A stretch of DNA of 64,000 bases from Streptosporangium sp. NBC_01756 (GCF_035917975.1 NZ_CP109130.1:3162001-3226000); one strand, 5' to 3'. Counted from the stretch's first letter, positions 1-7,925 are shown. The notes: generated from the letters alone by a model not told the origin. Numbers and translations are program-made.

Positions 1-81
1 CCGGCCGCCGTCATGGTGGCCCTGATCGTGCCACTGGCCCGGGGCTTCCAGCCCAAGCCGGAGGTCGCGGCCCGAGGATGA
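1..81 (+). CDS. C-terminal end of a protein that starts before the window
   Basis: An open frame runs in from the left edge and stops with TGA at 79-81. It gives 26 residues: a short hydrophobic stretch (VMVALIVPLARG) and then a polar end. This looks like the last membrane helix and cytoplasmic tail of a transporter or other integral membrane protein, but too little is present to name a family. It converges on iolD, which ends at 218. Nothing gene-like is seen in 82-168. Confidence 0.45.
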   Translation, partial: PAAVMVALIVPLARGFQPKPEVAARG

Positions 82-168
82 CGGCGCCGTTCCGACCGGT
101 CTCCCCTTCTCCCGCCTTCTCCCGGCAGGGAGAGGGCGCCACGGCCGGAGACCGGCGGCGGCCCCACC

Positions 169-234
169 GGTCTCGCTCCTCCCCGTCAGAGGCAGGGGCG
201 CTGGTCTCGCTCCCCCGTCAGAGGTAGGGGCGCT
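169..234. repeat. Tandem duplication covering the 3' end of iolD
   Basis: Two nearly identical units lie head to tail, 169-202 and 203-234. They differ by a 2-nt indel and one substitution. The second unit contains the last codons and stop of iolD (stop at 218-220), so a spare copy of the iolD end lies just downstream of the gene. Confidence 0.7.
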
Positions 235-2068
235 GGGCCTGCTTGGCCCGTTCGTAGCCGAGCCGGGCCCGCTGTGCCTCCGGCAGATCAGACACCTCGG
301 CGATCGGCACGTCCCACCAGGCCGTGGTGTCGGCCCCCGGCCCCGGAACGGTCTCGACATGCACGACGGTGGTCCGGGCCGACCCGCGCGCCTTGGCCAG
401 CGCCACCCGCAGGGACTCGGGACCGTCGGCACGCAGCACGTCCGCACCCAGACTGGCCGCGTTGGCCGCCAGGTCCACCGGCAGGAACCCGCCGTCCAAC
501 TCCCCCGAGGCGCCGCGCATCCGATACGCCGTCCCCAGCCGGCGGGCCCCGACCGACTCCGACAGGGCGCCGATGGAGGCGAAACCGTGGTTGTCGACCA
601 GCACGACGACGAGTTTGACGCCCTCCTGCACGGCGGTGGCGATCTCCTGGGCCATCATCAGGTAGGAGCCGTCACCGACCAGCACGAAGACCTCCCGCTC
701 CGGATCGGCCAGTTTCACCCCGAGTCCCGCGGCGATCTCATATCCCATGCAGGAGTAGCCGTACTCCACGTGATAGGTCCCCGGCCCGGCGGCCCGCCAG
801 AGTTTGTGCAGGTCACCGGGGATCGACCCGGCCGCGTTGACCACCACGTCCGCCGGCCGGGCCACCTCGTTGACCATGCCCACCACCACCGGCTGGGTCA
901 GCGTGTCTCCCGTGGTCAGCACCGAGACCTGCTCTTGCCAGTGGCGGGCCAGCTCCGCCGCCCGGGCACTCCAGCCGGGCTCGGCGCGCCAGTCACCGGC
1001 CCCCGGCGCCTCCAGCGCCCGCAGCGCCTGGCGGGCGTCGGCGACGAGCGCCGCACCGGCGTGCTTGGCCGCGTCGAAGGCGGTGATGTTCACGTTCAAA
1101 AAGTCCGCCGAGCCGAACAGGGTCCGCGAGGCGGTGGTGAAGTCGCTGTAGCGGGTCCCCACCCCGATGACCAGATCCGCCTCGCGGGCCAGGGCGTTGG
1201 CCGCGGTGCTGCCGGTGTGCCCGATCCCACCGACCGCGCACGGATGGTCGTACGGCACGGCGCCCTTGCCGGCCTGGGTCTCAGCCACCGGGATGCCGTG
1301 CCCGGCGGCGAAGGCGGCCAGCTCCGGTGCGGCCTGGCTGTAGATCACCCCGCCGCCGGCCACGATCAGCGGCCGCCGCGAGGCCCGCAGCAACTCGACC
1401 GCCCGTTCCAGCGCGGCCGGTTCGGGCACCGGGCGGGCCACGTGCCAGACCCGCCGGCGAAACAGTTCGTCGGGCCAGTCAGCGGCCTCGGCCTGCACGT
1501 CCTGGGGCAGGGCGAGGGTGACCGCACCGGTCTCGGCCGGGTCGCTCAGCACCCGCATCGCGGCCAGCAGTGCCGAGGGCAGCTGTTCGGGGCGGTTGAT
1601 CCGGTCGAAGAAGCGGCTGACCGGTCGCAGCGTGTCGTTGACGCTCACGTCGTAGGAACGGGGGTCTTCCAGCTCCTGCAGCACGGGGGTGGCGGCGCGG
1701 GTGGCGAAGAGGTCGCCGGGCAGCAGCAGCACCGGAATCCGGTTGATCGTGGCCAGCGCCGCGCCGGTGACCAGGTTGGTGGCGCCCGGCCCGATCGAGG
1801 TGGTGCACGCGAAGGCGGACAGCCGGTTGCGGGCACGCGCGTAGCCGACCGCGGTGTGCACCATGGCCTGCTCGTTGCGGGCCAGGTAGTACGGCAGGGC
1901 GTCGGCGGTGCCGGCGCCCTGTTCGGCCAGGGCCTGACCGATGCCCGCCACGTTGCCGTGCCCGAAGATCCCGAAACAACCGGCGATCAGCCGCTGCTCG
2001 ACACCGTCACGCTCGGTCCACTGCTGGGCGAGGAAGCGCACGAGCGCCTGGGCCACCGTCAGTCTCAT
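218..2068 (-). CDS. iolD: 3D-(3,5/4)-trihydroxycyclohexane-1,2-dione hydrolase (IolD)
   Basis: ThDP-dependent enzyme of 616 residues that opens the cyclohexanedione ring to 5-deoxyglucuronate in inositol breakdown. The three-domain acetolactate-synthase-like layout is visible: an N-terminal pyrimidine-binding part (FGIFGHGNVAGIGQAL near residue 35, then the AYARARNRL region), a central domain, and a C-terminal diphosphate-binding motif GDGSYLMMAQE followed by VVLVDNHG. The length suits the family. An AAGGAG ribosome site lies about 6 nt before the ATG. It is the last gene of the minus-strand inositol operon. A 40-bp palindromic element fills nearly all of the gap to iolB, and the 3' end is tandemly duplicated downstream. 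The product should be soluble and cytoplasmic. Confidence 0.95.
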   Translation of the reverse strand: MRLTVAQALVRFLAQQWTERDGVEQRLIAGCFGIFGHGNVAGIGQALAEQGAGTADALPYYLARNEQAMVHTAVGYARARNRLSAFACTTSIGPGATNLVTGAALATINRIPVLLLPGDLFATRAATPVLQELEDPRSYDVSVNDTLRPVSRFFDRINRPEQLPSALLAAMRVLSDPAETGAVTLALPQDVQAEAADWPDELFRRRVWHVARPVPEPAALERAVELLRASRRPLIVAGGGVIYSQAAPELAAFAAGHGIPVAETQAGKGAVPYDHPCAVGGIGHTGSTAANALAREADLVIGVGTRYSDFTTASRTLFGSADFLNVNITAFDAAKHAGAALVADARQALRALEAPGAGDWRAEPGWSARAAELARHWQEQVSVLTTGDTLTQPVVVGMVNEVARPADVVVNAAGSIPGDLHKLWRAAGPGTYHVEYGYSCMGYEIAAGLGVKLADPEREVFVLVGDGSYLMMAQEIATAVQEGVKLVVVLVDNHGFASIGALSESVGARRLGTAYRMRGASGELDGGFLPVDLAANAASLGADVLRADGPESLRVALAKARGSARTTVVHVETVPGPGADTTAWWDVPIAEVSDLPEAQRARLGYERAKQAQRPYL

Positions 2069-2081
2069 CGAATCTCCTTGA

Positions 2082-2121
2082 GCGTGGCGACCCCCGGCTT
2101 CAGCCGTGGGGGCGAAGTCAA
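2082..2121. repeat. 40-bp palindromic element, copy A (iolB-iolD gap)
   Basis: The plus strand shows GCGTGG, then a hairpin (CCCCCGGCT / AGCCGTGGGGG arms), ending in GTCAA. The TCA of that end (2118-2120) is the iolB stop codon on the minus strand, and the other end abuts the iolD ribosome site. It closely resembles copies at 5071-5110 and 6391-6429. From memory of the family, such hairpin ends with a terminal TTGAC/GTCAA resemble the ends of IS200/IS605-type elements; that origin is inferred. Confidence 0.75.
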
Positions 2122-2939
2122 CGCGGCGCCTTCGTCATGGGGAGGCGGGAGTCGACCGCCTGTTCGGTCCAGGAGGAGCGGATCCAGGCGTGCCGGGGGT
2201 CGTCGCAGAAGGCCATGGACCGCGTCGGAGCGGGTCCGGCCAGCACGTTGAGGTAGTAGAGGTCGTAGCCCGGGGCCGCCATCGAGGGGCCGTGGTAGCC
2301 GTGCGGGACGAGCACCACGTCGCCTCCCGACACCTCGGCCAGCGTGTCGTGGGTGCCGTAGACCCGCTGGTAGCCGGGGCCGCCCTCGAAGTAGTAGATC
2401 TCCTCCAGCACGGCCTCGTGCTCGGAGGCGGTGTCGTGCTTGTGCGGCGGGTAGGACGACCAGTTGCCGCCGGGGGTCAGCACCTCGACCGCGACGAGCT
2501 TGTCGCAGTCGAACGCGTCCGGGGCGCAGAAGTTGTTCACCTGGCGGCTGGCCTGGCCCGCGCCGCGCACCTCGACCGGGACCTCGCGCGCCGGGCCGTA
2601 CCGGACGGGGAAGCTCCTGGTCGCCCGGGCCGCGGGGAACGCGAAACGGCCCGTGCCGGTGATCCGGACGGTCGCGCCGACGGGCAGGTAGGCGAAGTCG
2701 CTGACCGTCTGGAAGACCGAGGTCCGGCCGTGGAGCGTGAGCCGTACACCGTCGCACTCGACCGCGCACGAGCCCGACAGGGGCAGGACCAGCATCTCCT
2801 CGTCGCCCGTGGTGAACTCCACGCTCTCGCCGGACAGACAGAGCAGGCGGAGGCCGGCGTAGGTCCACCCGGCCGACTCCGGGGTGACCAGCAGCGCCCA
2901 GGGGGCCAGCGCCGTGCTTCCCGCAGGGATGAAGGTCAT
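2118..2939 (-). CDS. iolB: 5-deoxy-glucuronate isomerase (IolB)
   Basis: Cupin-fold isomerase of 273 residues, the usual size for IolB. It converts 5-deoxyglucuronate to 2-deoxy-5-keto-gluconate, the substrate of the IolC kinase encoded two genes upstream. Recognisable segments are the N-terminal LVTPESAGWTYAGLRL, the metal-site region YPPHKHDT (about residue 170) with downstream acidic residues, LEEIYYFE, and GYHGPSMAAPGYDLYYLNVLAGP near the C-terminus. The ATG overlaps the stop of the preceding aldolase gene by 4 nt (ATGA), with a GAGAGG ribosome site. The stop codon is supplied by the edge of repeat copy A. Confidence 0.95.
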   Translation of the reverse strand: MTFIPAGSTALAPWALLVTPESAGWTYAGLRLLCLSGESVEFTTGDEEMLVLPLSGSCAVECDGVRLTLHGRTSVFQTVSDFAYLPVGATVRITGTGRFAFPAARATRSFPVRYGPAREVPVEVRGAGQASRQVNNFCAPDAFDCDKLVAVEVLTPGGNWSSYPPHKHDTASEHEAVLEEIYYFEGGPGYQRVYGTHDTLAEVSGGDVVLVPHGYHGPSMAAPGYDLYYLNVLAGPAPTRSMAFCDDPRHAWIRSSWTEQAVDSRLPMTKAPR

Positions 2940-4096
2940 CGGAGTTCCTCTCCCGGTCCGTCGAGGTGTGACGTCTCAGCACCGTGCCTGCGCGCTCGCT
3001 CGTTCACTGTCACCTCCAGCATCGCCGCGGCGGTGTCGACGGCCGCGGCCACGTCGTCATCGGAGGGGTACAGCAATGCGCGGCCCACCACAAGGCCTCG
3101 CACGCCGGGGAGTCCGAGCGCGTCGCGCCAGGCGGCGTAGGTCTCCTGGGGCGCTCCGGTGGGATCACCCCCCAGGAGCAGGGTCGGCAGCGTCGTGGCG
3201 CGCATCACCCGCTCCATCTCCGCGACCACCGGGATCTTCAGCCAGGTGTGCGCGGACGTCGCACCCAGCCCCTGCCCGACGTGCATGGAACGGATGACCC
3301 CCTCGGCGGACAGGTCGTGGGTGACCGTCCCGTTCACCCGTCGCGACCAGAACGGCTCGACCATCGCGACCAGGCTGTGCGCGGCCAGTTCGGTGATCGT
3401 CCGGGCACAGGTTTCCAGGGTGGTGGCGGTGGCGGGGTCGTCCAGGCCGATCCGGCAGAGCATCTTGCCGCCGTCCAGGCCCATCCGGAGGATCGAGGCG
3501 GTGTCGTAGGCGGTGAAGCGGTCGTCGAACTCGAACGCCGCGCCGTGCACCCCGCCCCGGTTCATCGAGCCGATGACGAGCTTGTCCTCCAGCGCGCCGA
3601 GCAGTAGCAGGTCCTCGACGATGTCGGGGGTGGCGAGCAGCCCGTCCACGCCGGGCCGGGCCAGCGCCACGCACAGGCGCCGCAGCAGATCGACGCGGCT
3701 GCCCATGGCGAACGGCCGGTTCCCCGCGCCGAGCACGCCCCGGGCCGGATGGTCGGCCGCGATGATGAGGAGCTGTCCACGCTCCTTCAGGGGGCTGCCG
3801 CGCCGGCGTGCCGCGGCCGCCTCCGCGATCCGCCAGGGAGCGTGCGCGCGGATGTCGAGCAGGCCGCGGTAGTCGTCCTCGCTCATCCCCGCGGCGGCGT
3901 CCGAGCGGACCCCGGTGCCCGTCTGTGCGGTCCCGGAGCCGTCGCGGGCGATCGCGGAGCCGTCCCAGGCGATCGCGGAGCCGTCCCGGGTGGGCCCAGA
4001 GCCGTCCCGGGCGGGCCCGGAGCCGTCCCGGGCGGGCCGGGGATCCTCTCCGGAGACGGACCCCGTCCCGGCCGGCCGGGGACTGACCTCGCTCAA
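2936..4096 (-). CDS. Cgl0159-type (beta/alpha)8 aldolase-like protein of inositol catabolism
   Basis: From residue 71 on, this 386-residue protein matches the aldolase-like family that in actinomycetes sits between iolC and iolB (Cgl0159 of Corynebacterium is the namesake). A role in cleaving 2-deoxy-5-keto-gluconate-6-phosphate, the IolJ step, is inferred from this position. Motifs seen include LLIIAADHPARGVLG, DGLLATPDIVEDLL and LKIPVVAEMERVM. The first 70 residues are unusual: a low-complexity run of 7-residue repeats (RDGSG type) encoded by 21-bp tandem repeats. I chose TTG at 4096 because it overlaps the iolC stop (TTGA) and has a GAGGGAG site upstream. An internal ATG at 3886 gives a normal-length protein but has no clear ribosome site. 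Confidence 0.85.
   Translation of the reverse strand: MSEVSPRPAGTGSVSGEDPRPARDGSGPARDGSGPTRDGSAIAWDGSAIARDGSGTAQTGTGVRSDAAAGMSEDDYRGLLDIRAHAPWRIAEAAAARRRGSPLKERGQLLIIAADHPARGVLGAGNRPFAMGSRVDLLRRLCVALARPGVDGLLATPDIVEDLLLLGALEDKLVIGSMNRGGVHGAAFEFDDRFTAYDTASILRMGLDGGKMLCRIGLDDPATATTLETCARTITELAAHSLVAMVEPFWSRRVNGTVTHDLSAEGVIRSMHVGQGLGATSAHTWLKIPVVAEMERVMRATTLPTLLLGGDPTGAPQETYAAWRDALGLPGVRGLVVGRALLYPSDDDVAAAVDTAAAMLEVTVNERARRHGAETSHLDGPGEELR
3936..4040. repeat. Five 21-bp tandem repeats inside the Cgl0159-type gene
   Basis: Units at 3936-3956, 3957-3977, 3978-3998, 3999-4019 and 4020-4040 all begin GAGCCGTC and stay in phase. Each codes for one 7-residue unit (PARDGSG, PTRDGSA, IAWDGSA and so on). 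The last two units are almost identical, which suggests recent expansion. Confidence 0.9.
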
Positions 4097-5058
4097 CGCT
4101 CACTCCCTCGCGTCCGGGCCGGTTGCTCCGTGCCGAGCACGGCTCCCACCTCTTCAGGGGTGGGCATCGCGGGCGCGCAGGCCAGTCGGCCCGCGACGAT
4201 CGCGCCCGCCGCGTTGGCGAACCGCAACGTGTCCGCCAGCGGCCAGCCCGCCAGCAGCCCGTGGCAGAGCGCCCCGCCGAAGGCGTCCCCGGCGCCCAGC
4301 CCGTTGACCACCTCGACCGGCACCGGCGCCACCTCCACCGTCTCCTCCGGGGTCATGCCGAGAACCCCGGCACCGCCCCGCTTGACGATCGCCAGCTCCA
4401 CACCGGCCTCCAGCAGCAACCGCCCCGCCTCGTACGGCTCCCGCGTGCCGGTGACGACCTCGACCTCGTCGAGGTTGCCGACCGCCACGGTGACCTGGCC
4501 GAGCGCCCGGCGCACCTGGGCACGGGCCGCCTCCATGCTCGGCCAGAACATCGGGCGGTAGTCCAGATCCAGCACCGTGTACGGCCTGCGTCCCCGCACC
4601 CGCCAGGCGGCGAAGTGCGCGCTCCTGGACGGCTCCTGCGACAGGCCGGTGACCGTGGCCCAGAACAACCGGACCGCGGCGACGGCCGGGAGGTCGAGCT
4701 CCTCGGGAAAGATCTCCAGGTCGGGGGCCTTGGGAGAGCGGTAGAAGAAGAGAGGGAAGTCCTCCGGGGGCCGGATCTCGCAGAACGTCACCGGGGTGGG
4801 AAGGTGCGGCACGGCGGTGACGTAGCGGTCGTCGACACCGTAGGAGCGCAGCGCGTCGTGGACGAACAGGCCGAACGGGTCGGCCCCGGTACGGGTGATC
4901 ACCGCGCTGGAGCGGCCCAGCCGCGAGGCGGCCACGGCCACATTGGTGGGACTGCCCCCCAGATACTTGCCGAAGGTCTCCACCTCCCGCAGCGACACCC
5001 CCACCTGCAGCGGATATACGTCCACCCCCACCCGTCCCATGGTCAGGACCTCGATCAT
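4093..5058 (-). CDS. iolC: 5-dehydro-2-deoxygluconokinase (IolC)
   Basis: PfkB/ribokinase-family sugar kinase of 321 residues. It phosphorylates 2-deoxy-5-keto-gluconate. The N-terminal substrate loop GKYLGGSPTNVAVAASRLG (about residues 31-49) and the C-terminal anion-hole/catalytic motif NGLGAGDAFGGALCHG are both intact, so the enzyme should be active. GGAGG lies 6 nt before the ATG at 5058. The stop overlaps the TTG start of the aldolase gene. The gap to the isomerase gene upstream is taken up by repeat copy B. Confidence 0.95.
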   Translation of the reverse strand: MIEVLTMGRVGVDVYPLQVGVSLREVETFGKYLGGSPTNVAVAASRLGRSSAVITRTGADPFGLFVHDALRSYGVDDRYVTAVPHLPTPVTFCEIRPPEDFPLFFYRSPKAPDLEIFPEELDLPAVAAVRLFWATVTGLSQEPSRSAHFAAWRVRGRRPYTVLDLDYRPMFWPSMEAARAQVRRALGQVTVAVGNLDEVEVVTGTREPYEAGRLLLEAGVELAIVKRGGAGVLGMTPEETVEVAPVPVEVVNGLGAGDAFGGALCHGLLAGWPLADTLRFANAAGAIVAGRLACAPAMPTPEEVGAVLGTEQPARTRGSER

Positions 5059-5070
5059 CGCGTACCTCCA

Positions 5071-5110
5071 GCGTGGGGACCTCGGGCTTCGGCCGTGGAG
5101 CGGACGTCAG
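5071..5110. repeat. 40-bp palindromic element, copy B (isomerase-iolC gap)
   Basis: Same layout and orientation as copy A: GCGTGG, GGCTTC-GGCCGTGG hairpin, GTCA end. The TCA at 5107-5109 is the stop codon of the upstream minus-strand gene, and the left end abuts the GGAGG of iolC. Confidence 0.75.
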
Positions 5111-5988
5111 GCGGGACTCTCCCCGGGGGGCGCTCCGGCGAGTCCCTTCAGGTACGCCAGGCTCGCGCGGACGTTCTCCCTGGGGTCGGCGTCGTCCTCG
5201 GCGCCGAGGACGACGTCCTGCTCCATGACGTACCAGCCGTCGTATCCGGCGGCGGTCAGGCCCGTGACGATGCCGGAGACGTCCACGTCGCCCTGGCCGA
5301 GCGGGCGGTAGAGACCCTTCTTGACCGCCTGGGTGTAGGTCAGCTCACCCGACCCGACCAGTGCGGCGAGTCCGGCGTCGACGTCCTTGAGGTGGACGTG
5401 CGCGATCCGCTCCGCGGCGCGGGCGACCAGCTCGCCGGGGTCCGTGCCGCCGATGAGCAGGTGGCCGGTGTCCAGGCAGAGCGGGACCGCGCTGCCGTCG
5501 AGCACCCGCTCCACCTCCGCGGGGTTCTCCACCATGGTCCCCACATGCGGGTGCAGGGTGACCGTGAGGCCGAACTCCTTGGCGTTCTTGAGGATCCGGG
5601 CCAGGTTGGCCGTCAGGGTCTTCCAGCCGCTCGTCTCCATGGGGGGTTTGGCGTCGTAGCTCTCGCCTCCGGTGGAGGCGGCCAGCACGATCACCTCCAG
5701 GCCGCCGTCCCGGAAGGCGCCCATCGCGGCGCGGACCTCCGGGAGCGGATCATGGTGGGAGTCGTGCAGCACCACGGGGACGAACCCGCCGACCGCGCGC
5801 AGGCCGTACTCGGCGAGCATGGCGCGGCAGCGTGACGGTGAGGGCGGCAGGAACCCGGCGGGGCCCAGCTCGGTGGCGGTGAGGCCCAGTTCCCGCATCT
5901 CGGCGAGGACCCGTTCGCGGTCGAGCTGGGGTCCCCAGCCGGGGACCTCGCAGACGCCCCAGGAGATCGGTGCACCGGCCGTCTTCAA
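5107..5988 (-). CDS. IolE/IolI-type inosose dehydratase or isomerase (sugar phosphate isomerase/epimerase family)
   Basis: TIM-barrel protein of 293 residues in the AP-endonuclease-2/xylose-isomerase superfamily. Visible features are the N-terminal APISWGVCEVPGW, the metal-binding stretches VTLHPHVGTMVENP and CLDTGHLLIGG, and AHVHLKDVDA. The inositol operon argues for inosose dehydration (IolE) or epimerisation (IolI); sequence reading alone cannot separate the two. The start is TTG at 5988, supported by GGAGGTGG about 5 nt upstream and by a TTGA overlap with the 61-codon leader frame. No iolG or iolA is present in the window, so those steps are encoded elsewhere. Confidence 0.8.
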   Translation of the reverse strand: MKTAGAPISWGVCEVPGWGPQLDRERVLAEMRELGLTATELGPAGFLPPSPSRCRAMLAEYGLRAVGGFVPVVLHDSHHDPLPEVRAAMGAFRDGGLEVIVLAASTGGESYDAKPPMETSGWKTLTANLARILKNAKEFGLTVTLHPHVGTMVENPAEVERVLDGSAVPLCLDTGHLLIGGTDPGELVARAAERIAHVHLKDVDAGLAALVGSGELTYTQAVKKGLYRPLGQGDVDVSGIVTGLTAAGYDGWYVMEQDVVLGAEDDADPRENVRASLAYLKGLAGAPPGESPA

Positions 5989-6170
5989 CGGACCACCTCC
6001 ATTGTGTGGACGGGACGTCCTCCGTGCCCGGAGAGCCCGGAGAGCCCGGTGGCCTCCGCGAGACTGGGCGCGGCCGGGACGTCCCCGACTGTGCAGGGAC
6101 TCTTCGTCTCCCCGCGTGCCACCCCGGGAAACGTGCCGGTCCGGTCGGGCCGCTGCAGGCCGACACGCAT
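5985..6170 (-). CDS. Small leader protein coupled to the inositol operon (61 aa, unknown)
   Basis: ATG at 6170 follows a clear GGAGG at 4-nt spacing. The frame has codon use like real genes here and ends with a TGA that overlaps the TTG start of the next gene (TTGA). No known domain is seen. The product is polar, with a short repeat GLSGLSGHGG near the end. It would be the first cistron after the predicted promoter at 6220-6248. It may be a true small protein or a coupling leader. Confidence 0.5.
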   Translation of the reverse strand: MRVGLQRPDRTGTFPGVARGETKSPCTVGDVPAAPSLAEATGLSGLSGHGGRPVHTMEVVR

Positions 6171-6189
6171 GACGCCTCCGAAGGAGGAG

Positions 6190-6209
6190 GGAGATCGCGG
6201 CTGATCTCC
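6190..6209 (-). promoter_or_regulatory. Stem-loop at the predicted 5' end of the inositol transcript
   Basis: GGAGATC (6190-6196) and GATCTCC (6203-6209) form a perfect 7-bp stem with a 6-nt loop. If transcription starts around 6213, this would be a 5'-terminal hairpin. Confidence 0.4.
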
Positions 6210-6219
6210 GGTCTACCAG

Positions 6220-6263
6220 TTCTAAGCGAAGGAATCGAAGGTCGTCAAGAATTTGTCATGACA
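6220..6263 (-). promoter_or_regulatory. Predicted promoter and operator of the inositol operon
   Basis: On the minus strand TTGACG (6243-6248) is followed after exactly 17 nt by TTAGAA (6220-6225), a good -35/-10 pair for a housekeeping sigma factor. Just upstream lies the perfect 10-bp palindrome TGTCATGACA (6254-6263), a candidate operator. Apart from this region, the leader ORF and repeat copy C, I see nothing in 6171-6390. Confidence 0.55.
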
Positions 6264-6390
6264 TATGGATGAGTTATCAGCGGTTGAGAGCATCCCGCCG
6301 CCCCCGTTCTCCAGGTAGGGAAGGTCCATGCCGTCGCGTGACGGCGGCATGGGTGTGAGCCGGGCGGGCGACCGGCGGCGAAGCAGGAAG

Positions 6391-6429
6391 GATGGGAATT
6401 CCCCGGCTCCGGCCGTGGGAGGAGGTCAA
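6391..6429. repeat. 39-bp palindromic element, copy C (end of MocR gene)
   Basis: GGAATTCCCCGGCT, GGCCGTGGG and GAGGTCAA follow the pattern of copies A and B. The TCA at 6426-6428 is the stop codon of the MocR gene on the minus strand, as at the other two copies. Confidence 0.7.
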
Positions 6430-7871
6430 CCCCGCAGCGCGTCCGCGAGAGCGCGGACGGCCTGGTCCGCGTAGTGGACGGGGAGGCGGGCGAACCCGAT
6501 GACCAGGGCGGGCGGCCCCGGGGAGCTGCGCATCGGGCCCATCGGCTCGGCGGCGAGGCCGCACGCCTGGGCCGTCTCGGACGTCGGCACCTCGTCCCAG
6601 CCGACGGGCAGTTCGGCGCACAGATGCAGTCCGGCGGAGACGCCGCGCACCGTGATCTCGGGAAGATGGTCGGCCAGCGCCCGCACGAGGGCGTCGCGGC
6701 GGGCGCGGTACTGCCGGCGCATCCTCCTCAGATGACGGTCGTAGCCGCTGGACTCGATGAGGTGGGCCAGCGCGTACTGCTCCAGAACCGGCGAGCCCAG
6801 GTCCAGCTCGCTGCGGGCCAGCCGTATCGACTCGGCGATGCCGGGCGGGGCCACCACCCAGCCCAGCCGGAGTCCCGGGGCCAGGGACTTGCTCACGCTC
6901 CCCGTGAGGACCACCCGGTCGGGGGCGAGTCCCTGCAGGCAGCCCACCGGATCGCGGTCGAACCGGAACTCCGCGTCATAGTCGTCCTCAAGGATCGTCG
7001 CGCCGGTCCCGGCGGCCCACTCGATCAGCTCGGCGCGGCGGCGGGGGGAGAGGACCACGCCGGTGGGGTACTGATGGGCGGGGGTGAGCAGCACCGCTCC
7101 CGCCCCGGTCGCGGCCAGGGCCTCGACGTCGACGCCCTCCCCGTCCACCGGGACCGCGACCAGGTCGGCTCCCGCCCCACGGAGCAGCGGGAGCTGGCGC
7201 AGGCTGGTCGGGTCCTCGACGGCCAGCCGGATCCGGCCGGAGGGGGGCACGGGGTGGGCGATCCGGTCGACGAACGAGTTCAGGTCGTGGCCGGCCCGGC
7301 CTTCGGGAAGCTGCCCGGCGAGCGCCCGGACCGTCAGGTTCAGCCCCTGGGCCACCCCGCCCACGATCACCAGGTCATCGGGGCCGACCTCCGCCGCGCG
7401 GACCCTTCTCAGGTAGGCGGCCAGCTCCTCGCGCAGTCGGGGGACGCCGCCGGGATCCCCGTAGTCCAGTGCGTCGGCGGGCAGGGTGGCGAGCGCGTTC
7501 CTGATCGAGGCGAGCCACCGCCCGCGGGGGAAGGCACCCAGATCGGGAGAGGTGGAGCGGCGCCCGTAGTAGGGCTTGTCCGCATCTGCCAGGGGGTCGC
7601 GGGTGTCCACCCCCGAGGGGCGGCTCGCCGCCGGGGCCACGATGGTGCCCGCGCCGACCCGTGAGATCAGGAATCCCTCCGCGACGAGTTGCTCGTAGGC
7701 CTCCACGACCACGCCACGCGACAGCCCGAGGTCTCCGGCCAGCTCCCGGCTCGCGGGCAGCCGCTCCCCCGCCGCCAGCCTGCCCTGCCGTACGGCCTCT
7801 CTGAGTTCGCGGGCGATCTGCCCGGTGATCCCGCCCGCCGTCCGGTCGACGCTCAGATGCAGATCGGCCAA
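6426..7871 (-). CDS. MocR/PdxR-family transcriptional regulator (GntR HTH fused to aminotransferase fold)
   Basis: 481 residues. The N-terminal winged-helix GntR domain (residues 1-75; REAVRQGRLAAGERLPASRELAGDL, then GVVVEAYEQL) is joined to a class I aminotransferase-like domain. PLP-site features are present: TPAHQYPTGV, ILEDDYDAEFRF and TGSVSKSLAPGLRLGW, the last holding the Schiff-base lysine. Such proteins sense PLP or amino compounds and usually control a divergent neighbour; here that is the EamA exporter, 67 bp away. The TTG start at 7871 is supported by GAGGA about 6 nt upstream. The stop codon comes from the edge of repeat copy C. Confidence 0.9.
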   Translation of the reverse strand: MADLHLSVDRTAGGITGQIARELREAVRQGRLAAGERLPASRELAGDLGLSRGVVVEAYEQLVAEGFLISRVGAGTIVAPAASRPSGVDTRDPLADADKPYYGRRSTSPDLGAFPRGRWLASIRNALATLPADALDYGDPGGVPRLREELAAYLRRVRAAEVGPDDLVIVGGVAQGLNLTVRALAGQLPEGRAGHDLNSFVDRIAHPVPPSGRIRLAVEDPTSLRQLPLLRGAGADLVAVPVDGEGVDVEALAATGAGAVLLTPAHQYPTGVVLSPRRRAELIEWAAGTGATILEDDYDAEFRFDRDPVGCLQGLAPDRVVLTGSVSKSLAPGLRLGWVVAPPGIAESIRLARSELDLGSPVLEQYALAHLIESSGYDRHLRRMRRQYRARRDALVRALADHLPEITVRGVSAGLHLCAELPVGWDEVPTSETAQACGLAAEPMGPMRSSPGPPALVIGFARLPVHYADQAVRALADALRG

Positions 7872-7925
7872 TTGGTCCTCTTTTTCAGCGCTTCATTGGA
7901 CCCTGGAAGGGAACCATTTCCTTCC

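Noticed and set aside
359..2251. 630-residue plus-strand frame opposite iolD
   Set aside because: It is composed of His/Gln/Arg/Gly-rich sequence with no domain, a mirror of the iolD codon pattern.
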